Source: Patescibacteria group bacterium
Lineage (GTDB): Bacteria > Patescibacteriota > Minisyncoccia > Moranbacterales > UBA1568
Reading direction: 5' to 3'
DNA length: 32,995 nt
NCBI GenBank assembly: GCA_030916545.1
Contig: JAUPWI010000029.1
Coordinates: forward strand, 1-32,995
The translations under genes and the position numbers were made by a program. Each line of letters starts with the position of its first letter. Position 1 is the first letter of the stretch. Below are positions 1-6,895 of the stretch, one piece after another. The notes below the pieces were generated by a model. That model saw only the letters and a program-made list of their open reading frames with translations, was not told the DNA's origin and made no database searches.

Positions 1-302
1 ATGAAAAGACGCGTTTATTAATTGAGCGTGGTCGTCGGGCGGTGGAAATTTTGAAACAGCCTCAATATGCACCGCTGCCGGTAGAAAAAGAAGTGGCTAT
101 CTTGTATGCACTTACTCGTGGGCACTTGGATGACGTGAAAATTGACGATTTGGCACGATTCGAAAAGGAATTTGTCGCGTATTTTGAGACAAGCGGCAAG
201 GAAGCGATTGATGGCATCGTGAAGGAGAAGGCTCTGACACCGGAGGTAGAGGAATCACTCAAAAAACATATCGGGGAATTTAAGAAGGGATTTTCGGTCT
301 AG
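1..302 (+). CDS. atpA: F1 ATP synthase alpha subunit, C-terminal end (partial)
   Basis: This is the last ~99 residues of the ATP synthase alpha subunit; the gene begins upstream of the window and its first complete codon here is at base 3. The segment ILKQPQYAPLPVEKEVAILYA followed by GHLDD is the helical C-terminal domain typical of alpha subunits. Alpha alternates with beta in the F1 hexamer and carries the non-catalytic nucleotide sites (not visible here). It is followed by atpG, atpD and atpC on the same strand, the normal F1 order. The stop is TAG at 300-302. Only the C-terminus is visible, but the family signature is clear. Confidence 0.93.
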   Translation, partial: EKTRLLIERGRRAVEILKQPQYAPLPVEKEVAILYALTRGHLDDVKIDDLARFEKEFVAYFETSGKEAIDGIVKEKALTPEVEESLKKHIGEFKKGFSV

Positions 303-314
303 TATTCTTGAATA

Positions 315-465
315 TCTCCTTGAGAAGACGCAAGAAAACTTTTCCTTGCTGTTCGTCAGAACGAAGGGCATCGGAAAAATTTCCTCTCGCCTTCTCAAGG
401 AGAAACGAGTGAAAGAATCTCTTTCCTTGCTCGTCAGAACGAAGGTATCGGAAGAATCCTTTCTC
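315..465. repeat. Diverged direct repeat and inverted repeat between atpA and atpG
   Basis: Two related copies lie at about 341-388 and 422-465; both contain TTTCCTTGCT, CGTCAGAACGAAGG and ATCGG, with a 3-base indel and a few substitutions. A perfect 13-bp inverted repeat (315-327 with 391-403, core TCTCCTTGAGAAG) brackets the first copy. The ~200-base spacer is unusually long for atpA-atpG. It could be a small repeat element, an RNA structure in the polycistronic message, or decayed duplication; nothing decides between these. Confidence 0.6.
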
Positions 466-504
466 ATTTGTTCAAAAAGCAGTTGGAATAATCAAAAGCG
501 TTGT

Positions 505-1422
505 ATGGCTTCAATACGAGACATTCGAAGACGTATCAAAGGGGTGAAAGCCACCGGCAAGATTACGCGCGCGATGGAGATGATCTCGGCGGTCAAGATG
601 CGTAAGGCAGTCGCTTCGGTTTTGGCTATTCGACCTTACGCGGAGAATGTTATTCAGGTATTACATCAGTTAGCAGCGGTAGGGGAAGATCATCCGCTTT
701 TGGAAGTACGTCCTGTCAAGAAACAGTTGTACGTTGTTATCACCTCGAATCGTGGATTGTGCGGAGCTTTTAATTCACAGATTGTGAAACGGGTTCGACA
801 GATTCTTCGTGAAGATATCGGTCGACAAGTTGAGTTCATTACGATCGGAAAAAAAGGAGATGCAGCAGTACGACGCTTATTGGCCACCCCAGCCAATGCG
901 GGAGCCGGGAGTGAGATCATCGCTTCATTTCCAGATGTACTCGGAACCCCCTCGGCTGAAGGCATGCGCCCAATCGCAAAAATTCTGATTGAAGCCTTTG
1001 AAAGCAAACGTATTGATCGGGTCGTCATGATCTATACGGATTTTAAATCGATGCTTTCCCAGGAAGTGAAAGTGCGAGCGCTCCTGCCAGTTGTTGAGAA
1101 GGATGTCCAGAAAGCATTGAATGAGATTGAGCATGGCGCGATCAAAGAGCGGGTGATGAGCGCGGAATATGTGATTGAACCATCACCGAAGAAGGTATTG
1201 TGGAAAATGATACCGCGTCTTTTGGAGATGGAGCTTTATCACGCATTGCTTGAAAGTAATGCGTCTCAGGAATCCGCTCGCATGATGGCGATGCGGAGCG
1301 CAACTGATGCAGGCAAGGAAATGGCTGCGAGCCTTACTCTCATGTACAATCAGATTCGTCAGCAGAAGATCACCCAGGAAATCGCCGAACTCTCAGCGGG
1401 TATGGCGGCGGTGTCGAAGTGA
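505..1422 (+). CDS. atpG: F1 ATP synthase gamma subunit
   Basis: The gamma subunit forms the rotating central stalk that couples proton flow through Fo to catalysis in the F1 alpha/beta hexamer. The start chosen is ATG 505, because MASIRDIRRRIKGVKATGKIT followed by RAMEMISAVKM is the canonical N-terminal helix; the frame is open for 53 codons upstream, but that stretch is the repeat-containing spacer and unlike any gamma subunit. The middle contains TSNRGLCGAFN, a family signature, and the C-terminus has the paired helix ESNASQESARMMAMRSATDA. The length of 305 residues is slightly above the usual 285-290. No Shine-Dalgarno site precedes the start. The stop is TGA. Confidence 0.95.
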   Translation: MASIRDIRRRIKGVKATGKITRAMEMISAVKMRKAVASVLAIRPYAENVIQVLHQLAAVGEDHPLLEVRPVKKQLYVVITSNRGLCGAFNSQIVKRVRQILREDIGRQVEFITIGKKGDAAVRRLLATPANAGAGSEIIASFPDVLGTPSAEGMRPIAKILIEAFESKRIDRVVMIYTDFKSMLSQEVKVRALLPVVEKDVQKALNEIEHGAIKERVMSAEYVIEPSPKKVLWKMIPRLLEMELYHALLESNASQESARMMAMRSATDAGKEMAASLTLMYNQIRQQKITQEIAELSAGMAAVSK

Positions 1423-1495
1423 TGAAAAAAAGAGTTTCGAAATGATGATTTGTTTTTCAAGGCATTGAAGGACATGAGTTATTTGGAAAATGAGA

Positions 1496-1528
1496 GAAAG
1501 AAAAATCCCGGCACTGGTGTACCGGGGA
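1496..1528 (-). terminator. Intrinsic terminator of the antisense membrane gene
   Basis: Read on the minus strand, CCCGG/CCGGG (1507-1511 with 1522-1526) forms a stem with further inner pairing, followed directly by a run of five T and more pyrimidines. It lies about 22 bases past the stop of the minus-strand gene ending at 1551, the expected place. Confidence is moderate because the stem is short. Confidence 0.6.
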
Positions 1529-1550
1529 TACAAAAAAGGGACAATGGGAG

Positions 1551-1949
1551 TTACACGGAAGCTATATGCAACCCCGAGCCAAATAGGATGGTAATGCCCA
1601 TCATTGTGTAGGCGGTGCGCGGGAGCACGCCGGATATGGAAAAATACGGCTGTCCGTCCCGTGTCCGCCACATGGCGATGAGAAAGCCCATGTGGGCGAT
1701 CATCAGGAAGAACCCAATGGCCATGATGACAGTCATGATGGCGCCGTCGAAGACGTTGGCGCTTTCGGGCTGGAAATAATCATGACATACGAGCGCCGCG
1801 AAAGCCGACCAAAGGAGAAGCGTTCCAGTGTATGACTCATACCTTCTCTTGGGAGAGCGTCTTTCTTCCAGTGCTTCACGTTGGCACATGCATATGAACA
1901 TGATGCCTGCAAAGCATATTGCAGCAAGAATTATGTATCGTTCGAACAT
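1551..1949 (-). CDS. Small hydrophobic membrane protein of unknown function, antisense within the ATP synthase locus
   Basis: The 132-residue product has four predicted membrane segments: about residues 5-22 (ILAAICFAGIMFICM), 42-60 (GTLLLWSAFAALVCHDYF), 68-92 (MTVIMAIGFFLMIAHMGFLIA) and 112-130 (TMMGITILFGSGLHIA). ATG 1949 was chosen over the 23-codon upstream extension because AAGGAGGT lies 7 bases before it, one of the few strong ribosome sites in the window. A consensus promoter (2022-2050) and a terminator (1496-1528) make it a complete transcription unit placed antisense between atpG and atpD. I do not recognise the family. Position suggests, but does not show, a link to the ATP synthase or membrane energetics. 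Coding potential rests on the membrane pattern plus signals at both ends. Confidence 0.75.
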   Translation of the reverse strand: MFERYIILAAICFAGIMFICMCQREALEERRSPKRRYESYTGTLLLWSAFAALVCHDYFQPESANVFDGAIMTVIMAIGFFLMIAHMGFLIAMWRTRDGQPYFSISGVLPRTAYTMMGITILFGSGLHIASV

Positions 1950-2021
1950 GAAGTGAACCTCCTTGGACTTGTTAAAAAGCTGGAAATACCGAGTTGTCTG
2001 TAAGGTGATTACAAACATTAT

Positions 2022-2050
2022 ATTATAGCATTAATTTAAAAATGAGTCAA
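2022..2050 (-). promoter_or_regulatory. Sigma70-type promoter for the antisense membrane gene
   Basis: On the minus strand TTGACT (2045-2050) and TATAAT (2022-2027) are separated by exactly 17 bases, and TGC immediately before TATAAT makes an extended -10. Transcription would start near 2015, about 65 bases before ATG 1949. Confidence 0.75.
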
Positions 2051-2059
2051 TATTATACT
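2031..2059 (+). promoter_or_regulatory. Possible promoter for atpD-atpC
   Basis: TTAATT (2031-2036), a 17-base spacer and TATACT (2054-2059) face atpD and interleave with the divergent promoter of the antisense gene. The predicted leader contains a perfect 7-bp inverted repeat, TGAACGA (2107-2113) with TCGTTCA (2123-2129). A separate promoter is plausible because the antisense unit splits the operon, but the -35 matches only three of six consensus bases. Confidence 0.4.
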
Positions 2060-2166
2060 TAATAAAGTGCTTTTTAAAGCCTCAAATCGGTTCATGAGTC
2101 AGCGGGTGAACGAGTGTGATATTCGTTCAGAGGCACACTTATTAACTGAATTAAACGGATATTATT

Positions 2167-3555
2167 ATGAATGCAGGTAAGTTGATACAAATTATTGGGC
2201 CGGTTGTCGATGCGGAATTCTCTGAAGCAGTGGCATTGCCGAAGATTTACGATGCACTTGAAGTGACTCTGACTGATGGAGGAAAACTCGTGGTTGAGGT
2301 CCATCAGCATCTCGGGGGTGGTCGGGTGCGAGCGGTCGCTATGGGTTCAACAGATGGACTGAAGCGCGGTATGGAAGTGGTTTCGACGGGAGCGCCCATC
2401 TCAGTTCCGGTAGGAGAGATTACGCTTGGGCGTATGTTTGGAGTGCTTGGACAGGCGATTGATGGAAAACCAGAAGTAGTCACCAAGATACGTCGTTCTA
2501 TTCATCGTGCCGCACCAAAGTTTGAAGAGCAGTCCACAAAAGCTGAGGTGTTTGAAACCGGTATCAAGTCCATCGACCTTATCTGTCCGTTCATGAAGGG
2601 TGGCAAAGTCGGATTGTTCGGTGGGGCAGGCGTCGGCAAGACGGTCGTCATCCAGGAGCTCATCCGTAATATCGCGCAGGAACACGGAGGGTATTCGGTA
2701 TTCGCGGGTGTTGGAGAGCGTACGCGTGAGGGGAATGATCTCTATCACGAAATGAAAGAGTCAGGCGTGCTCGATAAAACCGCTCTTGTCTTCGGCCAGA
2801 TGAATGAGCCCCCGGGCGCACGTCAGCGAGTAGCTCTTTCTGCTCTGACCATGGCGGAATCATTCCGTGATGACGAAGGGAAAGACGTGCTGCTCTTTAT
2901 TGATAATATTTTCCGTTTCACTCAGGCAGGATCAGAGGTATCAGCTCTCCTTGGTCGTATCCCGAGCGCGGTTGGATATCAGCCAACCTTGGCGGAAGAA
3001 ATGGGAACGCTACAGGAGCGTATCACCTCGACGAAGAAAGGATCTATCACTTCAGTGCAGGCGGTGTATGTGCCAGCTGATGACTTGACTGATCCAGCGC
3101 CGGCAACAACGTTCGGCCATCTCGATTCGACAGTAGTGTTGTCCCGTGCTTTGTCTGAACTGGGTATTTATCCAGCGGTCGATCCTCTCGATTCCAGCTC
3201 AACTATTCTTGATCCGCAAATTCTTGGTGAGCGACACTATAACGTAGCACGCAATGTGCAGCGAGTGTTGCAGCGATACAAAGACCTGCAGGATATCATC
3301 GCCATTCTTGGTATGGAGGAGCTGACGGAAGAAGATAAGCTTTCTGTTGTGCGGGCGCGTAAGATTCAGAAATATCTTTCACAGCCATTTTTTGTGGCTG
3401 AGCAGTTTACTGGAGCGCCGGGTAAATACGTGAAGTTGGAAGAAACAATCACGGGATTCGAAAAAATTCTTTCGGGTGAATTGGATGATATTCCAGAGCA
3501 GGCTTTTTATATGAAGGGGAATATCGAAGAAGTGATTGCTGAGGGAAGAAAATAA
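2167..3555 (+). CDS. atpD: F1 ATP synthase beta subunit
   Basis: The catalytic subunit of F1; it binds and converts ADP plus phosphate to ATP. The 462-residue product has normal length. The Walker A motif GGAGVGKT is at residues 152-159, followed by GERTREGNDLY, the Walker B region DVLLFIDNIFRF, and the ATP synthase alpha/beta signature PAVDPLDSSS. The N-terminal beta-barrel domain (GKLIQIIGPVVDAEF) and C-terminal helical domain (GELDDIPEQAFYMKGNIEE) are intact. ATG 2167 matches the family start; there is no Shine-Dalgarno site. atpC follows after 10 bases. Confidence 0.98.
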   Translation: MNAGKLIQIIGPVVDAEFSEAVALPKIYDALEVTLTDGGKLVVEVHQHLGGGRVRAVAMGSTDGLKRGMEVVSTGAPISVPVGEITLGRMFGVLGQAIDGKPEVVTKIRRSIHRAAPKFEEQSTKAEVFETGIKSIDLICPFMKGGKVGLFGGAGVGKTVVIQELIRNIAQEHGGYSVFAGVGERTREGNDLYHEMKESGVLDKTALVFGQMNEPPGARQRVALSALTMAESFRDDEGKDVLLFIDNIFRFTQAGSEVSALLGRIPSAVGYQPTLAEEMGTLQERITSTKKGSITSVQAVYVPADDLTDPAPATTFGHLDSTVVLSRALSELGIYPAVDPLDSSSTILDPQILGERHYNVARNVQRVLQRYKDLQDIIAILGMEELTEEDKLSVVRARKIQKYLSQPFFVAEQFTGAPGKYVKLEETITGFEKILSGELDDIPEQAFYMKGNIEEVIAEGRK

Positions 3556-3565
3556 GCACGGAATT

Positions 3566-4006
3566 ATGTCTATCAAATTTAAAATTGTCACTCCCGAAAA
3601 GACTGTGTCTGAGGAAGAAATTTATCAGGCAACCCTTCCTATTGAGGGTGGCGAGGTGACATTACTTCCCGACCATATGCCCTATATCGGTTCGCTTCAG
3701 GCTGGAGAAATTTTGTTGCGTCATGAAATGAATGGAGAAGAGACGCTCTTGGCTACTTCGGGTGGTTTCGTTGAATTTCATGATAATACCTTGGTGGTCT
3801 TAGCAGATACGGCTGAGCGAGCAGCAGATATTGATTTAGCTCGGGCGGAAGAGGCAGAGAAGCGAGCGCAGGCTCTTATGGCAGAGCGTGTGCATGTGGA
3901 TGATGAAGAATATGCTCGTGTGGCGGCCGCGCTGCAAAAAGAAATGGCTCGTGTTCGAGTGGCACGCAAACACCATAGCTCTGGGGGGCAGATGCAGAAC
4001 CTTTAA
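3566..4006 (+). CDS. atpC: F1 ATP synthase epsilon subunit
   Basis: Epsilon binds gamma, links the central stalk to the c-ring and can inhibit ATP hydrolysis. The 146-residue product has the N-terminal beta-sandwich (KIVTPEKTVSEEEIYQATLP, then EGGEVTLLPDHMPYIGSL, and LATSGGFVEFHDNTLVVLADTAE) and a charged, Ala/Glu/Arg-rich helical C-terminal pair, which is the full-length form. ATG 3566 was preferred to an in-frame upstream start inside atpD, because it begins at the family N-terminus and leaves a 10-base gap after the atpD stop. Confidence 0.95.
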   Translation: MSIKFKIVTPEKTVSEEEIYQATLPIEGGEVTLLPDHMPYIGSLQAGEILLRHEMNGEETLLATSGGFVEFHDNTLVVLADTAERAADIDLARAEEAEKRAQALMAERVHVDDEEYARVAAALQKEMARVRVARKHHSSGGQMQNL

Positions 4007-4221
4007 GTAATTGTCTCGATTCTCATGTCGAGATGAAATCTGAAAATTTCGACCGCAACCCCTCCAAGTCTTGTCGGGTTACGCCCATAGCCCTTCCATG
4101 CCAGAGGCAGATAATCTCAGCTTTCAGTGTTTTTGCTCGAAATTTTTAGATTTAAGCCGACAAGCAATATCTTAAGCTTTACCTGTGCGGTGAGCATTAG
4201 GACAGTTACTCAGTCCTTCCC
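4007..4221. other. Gene-free spacer between atpC and the rpsF promoter
   Basis: No ORF or known RNA is recognised in these ~215 bases. A 6-bp hairpin (TCTCGA 4014-4019 with TCGAGA 4028-4033) lies just past atpC but lacks a T tract, so it is at best a weak terminator or RNA end. An 8-bp inverted repeat (CTTGTCGG 4070-4077 with CCGACAAG 4157-4164) could close an 80-base fold. Small hairpins such as TGCC-AGA-GGCA lie inside it. Confidence 0.4.
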
Positions 4222-4250
4222 TTGCTTTTTTCTGCATCACGTGCTATTCT
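4222..4250 (+). promoter_or_regulatory. Extended -10 promoter of the rpsF-ssb-rpsR operon
   Basis: TTGCTT (4222-4227), a 17-base spacer and TATTCT (4245-4250) preceded by TGC, an extended -10. The start would be near 4257, just upstream of the long helix of the rpsF leader. Confidence 0.7.
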
Positions 4251-4257
4251 TTTCTCA

Positions 4258-4345
4258 CAACTGAGAAAGTCCGACGTGGTTCCCGCCTGGTCTCCGAGAG
4301 ATTGGGATTAGGAATCACATTACTCTGTCCCGAGACTTTCTTTGT
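4258..4345 (+). ncRNA. Structured 5' leader of rpsF, candidate S6:S18 autoregulatory element
   Basis: A closing helix pairs 4264-4271 with 4334-4341 (8 bp perfect), a second helix pairs 4276-4283 with 4311-4318 (8 bp, one G-U), and an apical hairpin pairs 4286-4294 with 4298-4306, including TCTC/GAGA. CCG trinucleotides sit in unpaired or junction positions (4271-4273, 4294-4296, 4330-4332). rpsF operons of many bacteria carry a leader bound by the S6:S18 complex through a CCG element. The position, size and CCG content fit that class; the assignment is inference from a hand-drawn fold. Confidence 0.55.
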
Positions 4346-4398
4346 TGGCGGAGTTTTTTGTGTCGTTAAGCAGTTTTATTTCATTAAAGGAAAACAGT

Positions 4399-4908
4399 AT
4401 GGCTCTGGAATACGAGTTGTTTTATCTGGTTGGGGAGAAGAAGGAAGCAGAACTTCCACAAATCAAAGAGACCGTTGCAAAACTGGTTACTGATTTTGGA
4501 GGAACATTTTTGGCTCCAGCGACTGAAGAAAGTCGAAAATTGGCGTATGAAATTCAGGGTGAAATCCGCGGGACTTATATTGCTCGTCGCTTTACTCTGC
4601 CTGATCGAGATGAAGTAGAGCGTGGTGTGGATGAAGTGCATCCTTTGAAGAGTATTGAGCGAGGGCTGATGCTTTCTAAGGAAGTGCTGAGATTTATTAT
4701 TTTGCGTGCTGATGACTTGCCAGAGCTGAAGGCGATTGAGCGTGAAGAGAAACCGATGACGGACAAGAAACTGGGTCGTGGTGAGCGTTATCGAAGTGCG
4801 GTGAGAACCGTGAAAGATACGCCGGTGATTCAGGCTAAGCCAACACCAGCCGCACAGGCGGTTTCTGAGAAAGATATTGATCAGCAGCTGGAATCATTGG
4901 GCATATAA
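4399..4908 (+). CDS. rpsF: 30S ribosomal protein bS6
   Basis: bS6 binds the central domain of 16S rRNA together with bS18. The 169-residue product has the bS6 fold: the first strand YELFYLVGEKKE, a strand-and-helix region containing RKLAYEIQGEIRGTYIARRF, and the helix YHPLKS-like HPLKSIERGLMLSKEVLRF. It is longer than E. coli S6 (~131-135) because of a polar Pro/Ala/Gln-rich tail. ATG 4399 has a modest AAAGGA 8 bases upstream and begins at the family start. The order rpsF-ssb-rpsR is the conserved bacterial operon. Confidence 0.95.
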   Translation: MALEYELFYLVGEKKEAELPQIKETVAKLVTDFGGTFLAPATEESRKLAYEIQGEIRGTYIARRFTLPDRDEVERGVDEVHPLKSIERGLMLSKEVLRFIILRADDLPELKAIEREEKPMTDKKLGRGERYRSAVRTVKDTPVIQAKPTPAAQAVSEKDIDQQLESLGI

Positions 4909-4953
4909 GAGAGTGATGTCGAGAGGATCAGGATCTATAAAAACAATAAATCT

Positions 4954-5457
4954 ATGAACGTCAACAAAGTTATTCTCGTCGGTCGTCTGACTCGTGATCC
5001 AGATATGAGAACTACTCCGACAGGACAATCTGTCGCGACAATCGGAATGGCCACCAACAATCATTGGACCGATAAATCTGGTCAAAAACAAGAGAAAACA
5101 GAGTTTCATACCGTGGTACTGTGGGGGAGATTAGCAGAGATTGCTGGACAGTATCTGACGAAGGGACAGGAGTGTTTTGTTGAAGGACGTCTTCAAAGTC
5201 GAAACTACACTGACAAGGCGGGACAGGAGCGGAAAACGACAGAGATTATCGGTGAGACGATGCAGCTTGGCTCTCGAGCTCAGGGCGGGGGTGGACAGGG
5301 GAATGGAGGATATCAGTCATCAACGAATGCTTCACGGCCAGCCACGACACCACAGCGTCCCGTTTCTCAATCATCTGCTCCAATGATGGAAGAAGAGATT
5401 CCAACCATAAACCTCGACGATGAGAAGGAAATTCGTATTGAAGATGTTCCTTTTTAA
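4954..5457 (+). CDS. ssb: Single-stranded DNA-binding protein
   Basis: SSB coats single-stranded DNA during replication, repair and recombination. Residues 1-110 form the OB fold (MNVNKVILVGRLTRDPDMR, then EFHTVVLWGRLAE and GQYLTKGQECFVEGRL). A Gly/Gln/Ser/Pro-rich disordered linker follows, and the protein ends in the acidic tip EIRIEDVPF, the standard partner-docking peptide (compare DDDIPF). It sits between rpsF and rpsR, as usual. Length 167. No Shine-Dalgarno site precedes ATG 4954. Confidence 0.97.
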   Translation: MNVNKVILVGRLTRDPDMRTTPTGQSVATIGMATNNHWTDKSGQKQEKTEFHTVVLWGRLAEIAGQYLTKGQECFVEGRLQSRNYTDKAGQERKTTEIIGETMQLGSRAQGGGGQGNGGYQSSTNASRPATTPQRPVSQSSAPMMEEEIPTINLDDEKEIRIEDVPF

Positions 5458-5533
5458 ACCAAAGAGTTGAAGAGGTGCCAAGATACGAGAAGAGAGAATG
5501 ACACATTAAATCACCAGAGAATATTTTATATTT

Positions 5534-5734
5534 ATGACACTAGAAACCAAGCAGTTAAAGAAGCTCGCGCTCATTGATTACAAAGATGCCTATTTTCTTC
5601 GGAAGTTTATGAACTCACAGGGGAAAATGTATCCACCGAAAAAGCATGGGTTGTCCGCGAAACAGCAGCGCCGTCTTGCTCAAGCAGTGAAGCGGGCTCG
5701 TTTTATGGCTCTTGTTCCATACGTTGTTAAATAA
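5534..5734 (+). CDS. rpsR: 30S ribosomal protein bS18
   Basis: bS18 pairs with bS6 on 16S rRNA. The 66-residue product contains the core IDYKDAYFLRKFMNSQGKMYP followed by KKHGLSAKQQRRLAQAVKRARFMALVPY, which is diagnostic. It lacks the N-terminal cysteine motif found in some S18 forms. It ends the rpsF-ssb-rpsR unit; the stop overlaps the first base of a strong terminator. Confidence 0.96.
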   Translation: MTLETKQLKKLALIDYKDAYFLRKFMNSQGKMYPPKKHGLSAKQQRRLAQAVKRARFMALVPYVVK

Positions 5735-5767
5735 AAAAACTGAAGAGGGACTCTTGGGAGTTTTTTT
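5734..5767 (+). terminator. Strong intrinsic terminator after rpsR
   Basis: AAAAAACT (5734-5741) pairs with AGTTTTTT (5759-5766), and AAGAG (5743-5747) with CTCTT (5751-5755), followed by T. The A and T runs make it potentially bidirectional. It ends the rpsF operon just before efp. Confidence 0.85.
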
Positions 5768-5783
5768 ATCAGTGTCTTTTCTT

Positions 5784-6341
5784 ATGTTGAATTTGACCGA
5801 AATCAAAACGGGCAAGCGGATTCTTTTTAATGAAGAACCGTACGTAGTGCTTGATTATCAGCATTCAAAGATGGGTCGAGCCGGAGCAGTGCTTCGTACG
5901 AAACTCAAAAATCTTCTTTCTGGCTCAACAATTGACCATACCTTTCAGGGTGCGGATAAGGTAGACGAAGCAGAAATGGGGAGAGAAAAAGCGCAGTATC
6001 TCTATCGTGAGAGCGACGGATTCGCGTTCATGGATATGTCGAGTTACGATCAGTTCTCGTTGCCGACCGACGTGATCGGTGCGTCGGCGTCGTATCTGAT
6101 CGAGGGGGTCGAGGTGACTCTTCTGACATGGAATGGCACGCCGATCAATATCGAGATTCCGGTCAAGGTGACACTCAAAGTGGTTGATGCCCCTCCGGGC
6201 ATCAAGGGGGATACCGCTTCGGGGGGAGACAAGATGGTGACTCTGGAAACAGGTCTTCAGGTGACGACGCCCTTGTTCGTCAAGGAAGGCGATTTGATCA
6301 TCGTGAATACCGAGAAGGGGACATACGTTTCCCGTGCTTAG
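5784..6341 (+). CDS. efp: Translation elongation factor P
   Basis: EF-P enters the ribosome near the E site and relieves stalling at polyproline. The 185-residue product has the KOW-like N domain and two OB domains (SYLIEGVEVTLLTWNGTPINIEIP; the C-terminal signature VTLETGLQVTTPLFVKEGDLI). ATG 5784 gives the family length and start; an upstream in-frame start would lie within rpsR and the terminator. The loop that carries the modified residue reads SKMGRAGA, putting arginine at position 32, where EarP-type EF-Ps carry rhamnosylated Arg, rather than Lys34. Codon style changes near 5985: ATT and A/T-rich before, ATC and GC-rich after. Confidence 0.95.
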   Translation: MLNLTEIKTGKRILFNEEPYVVLDYQHSKMGRAGAVLRTKLKNLLSGSTIDHTFQGADKVDEAEMGREKAQYLYRESDGFAFMDMSSYDQFSLPTDVIGASASYLIEGVEVTLLTWNGTPINIEIPVKVTLKVVDAPPGIKGDTASGGDKMVTLETGLQVTTPLFVKEGDLIIVNTEKGTYVSRA

Positions 6342-6438
6342 ATCTCTGATTTCCGATGTGGAACGTGTCGGGACTTCCCGGGCTGTCTGCGGAGGAGCAG
6401 AACGCCTTTTCTATCGGAAAAAAGGCAGCAAATCGTCG

Positions 6439-6467
6439 TTGCGTTTCTGCTTCGGAAAGGCTATAAT
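6439..6467 (+). promoter_or_regulatory. Consensus promoter upstream of the membrane protein and gyrB
   Basis: TTGCGT (6439-6444), a 17-base spacer and a perfect TATAAT (6462-6467). Transcription would start near 6474 and cover the small membrane gene and gyrB, which lie 10 bases apart. Confidence 0.75.
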
Positions 6468-6498
6468 AGACAGGGAAAGGCTTTAAAAAAGAAGAATT

Positions 6499-6885
6499 AT
6501 GTCGTTCCCCGCATTTGCCTGGAGCGTACGTTTTTTTTCCTTGGTAGCTGCCCTCGGACTGATGAGTCTGGTTTTGGGAGTGAATCCGGAAGAGAAACCT
6601 TGGGCGCAAGCGCTTTTTTTCGTTTCATTTTTTTTGGCGATGTCCGGCGGGGCTGCGTGGGGTTTGCTGGCATCTTATCGACGTCATGCGGACAAAACCG
6701 GAGCGTGGCGATATCGGCGGCTTCTGGAGCAGGCGTTCCTTTTTGGTGGTCTGTGCACCTCGCTCCTGTTGCTTGGATATTTTCGGGCGTTCGTCTGGTG
6801 GACAGCCGGATTAGTTCTCGTATTTTTCTTCTTGATTGAGCTTTCGTGTCGGCAGAGCCTGAAGAGGAAACAGCATATCACCTAA
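6499..6885 (+). CDS. Four-TM membrane protein of unknown function
   Basis: The 128-residue product has four hydrophobic segments: about residues 8-28 (VRFFSLVAALGLMSLVLGV), 37-58 (ALFFVSFFLAMSGGAAWGLLAS), 75-92 (FLFGGLCTSLLLLGYF) and 94-115 (FVWWTAGLVLVFFFLIELS). The loop between TM2 and TM3 is basic (YRRHADKTGAWRYRR), which places it in the cytoplasm, and the C-terminus is also basic. No catalytic motif is visible. It shares a promoter with gyrB and ends 10 bases before it, so the two are probably co-transcribed. I do not recognise the family. Confidence 0.75.
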   Translation: MSFPAFAWSVRFFSLVAALGLMSLVLGVNPEEKPWAQALFFVSFFLAMSGGAAWGLLASYRRHADKTGAWRYRRLLEQAFLFGGLCTSLLLLGYFRAFVWWTAGLVLVFFFLIELSCRQSLKRKQHIT

Positions 6886-6895
6886 TGATTTTTTT

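Noticed and set aside
346..504. 53-codon in-frame extension of atpG
   Set aside because: The sequence is repeat-derived, low in conservation features, and the canonical gamma N-terminus begins at ATG 505.
4014..4033. Terminator after atpC
   Set aside because: The 6-bp hairpin has no T tract on the plus strand.
5712..5783. In-frame upstream start for efp
   Set aside because: It would lie inside rpsR and the terminator; the family N-terminus starts at 5784.
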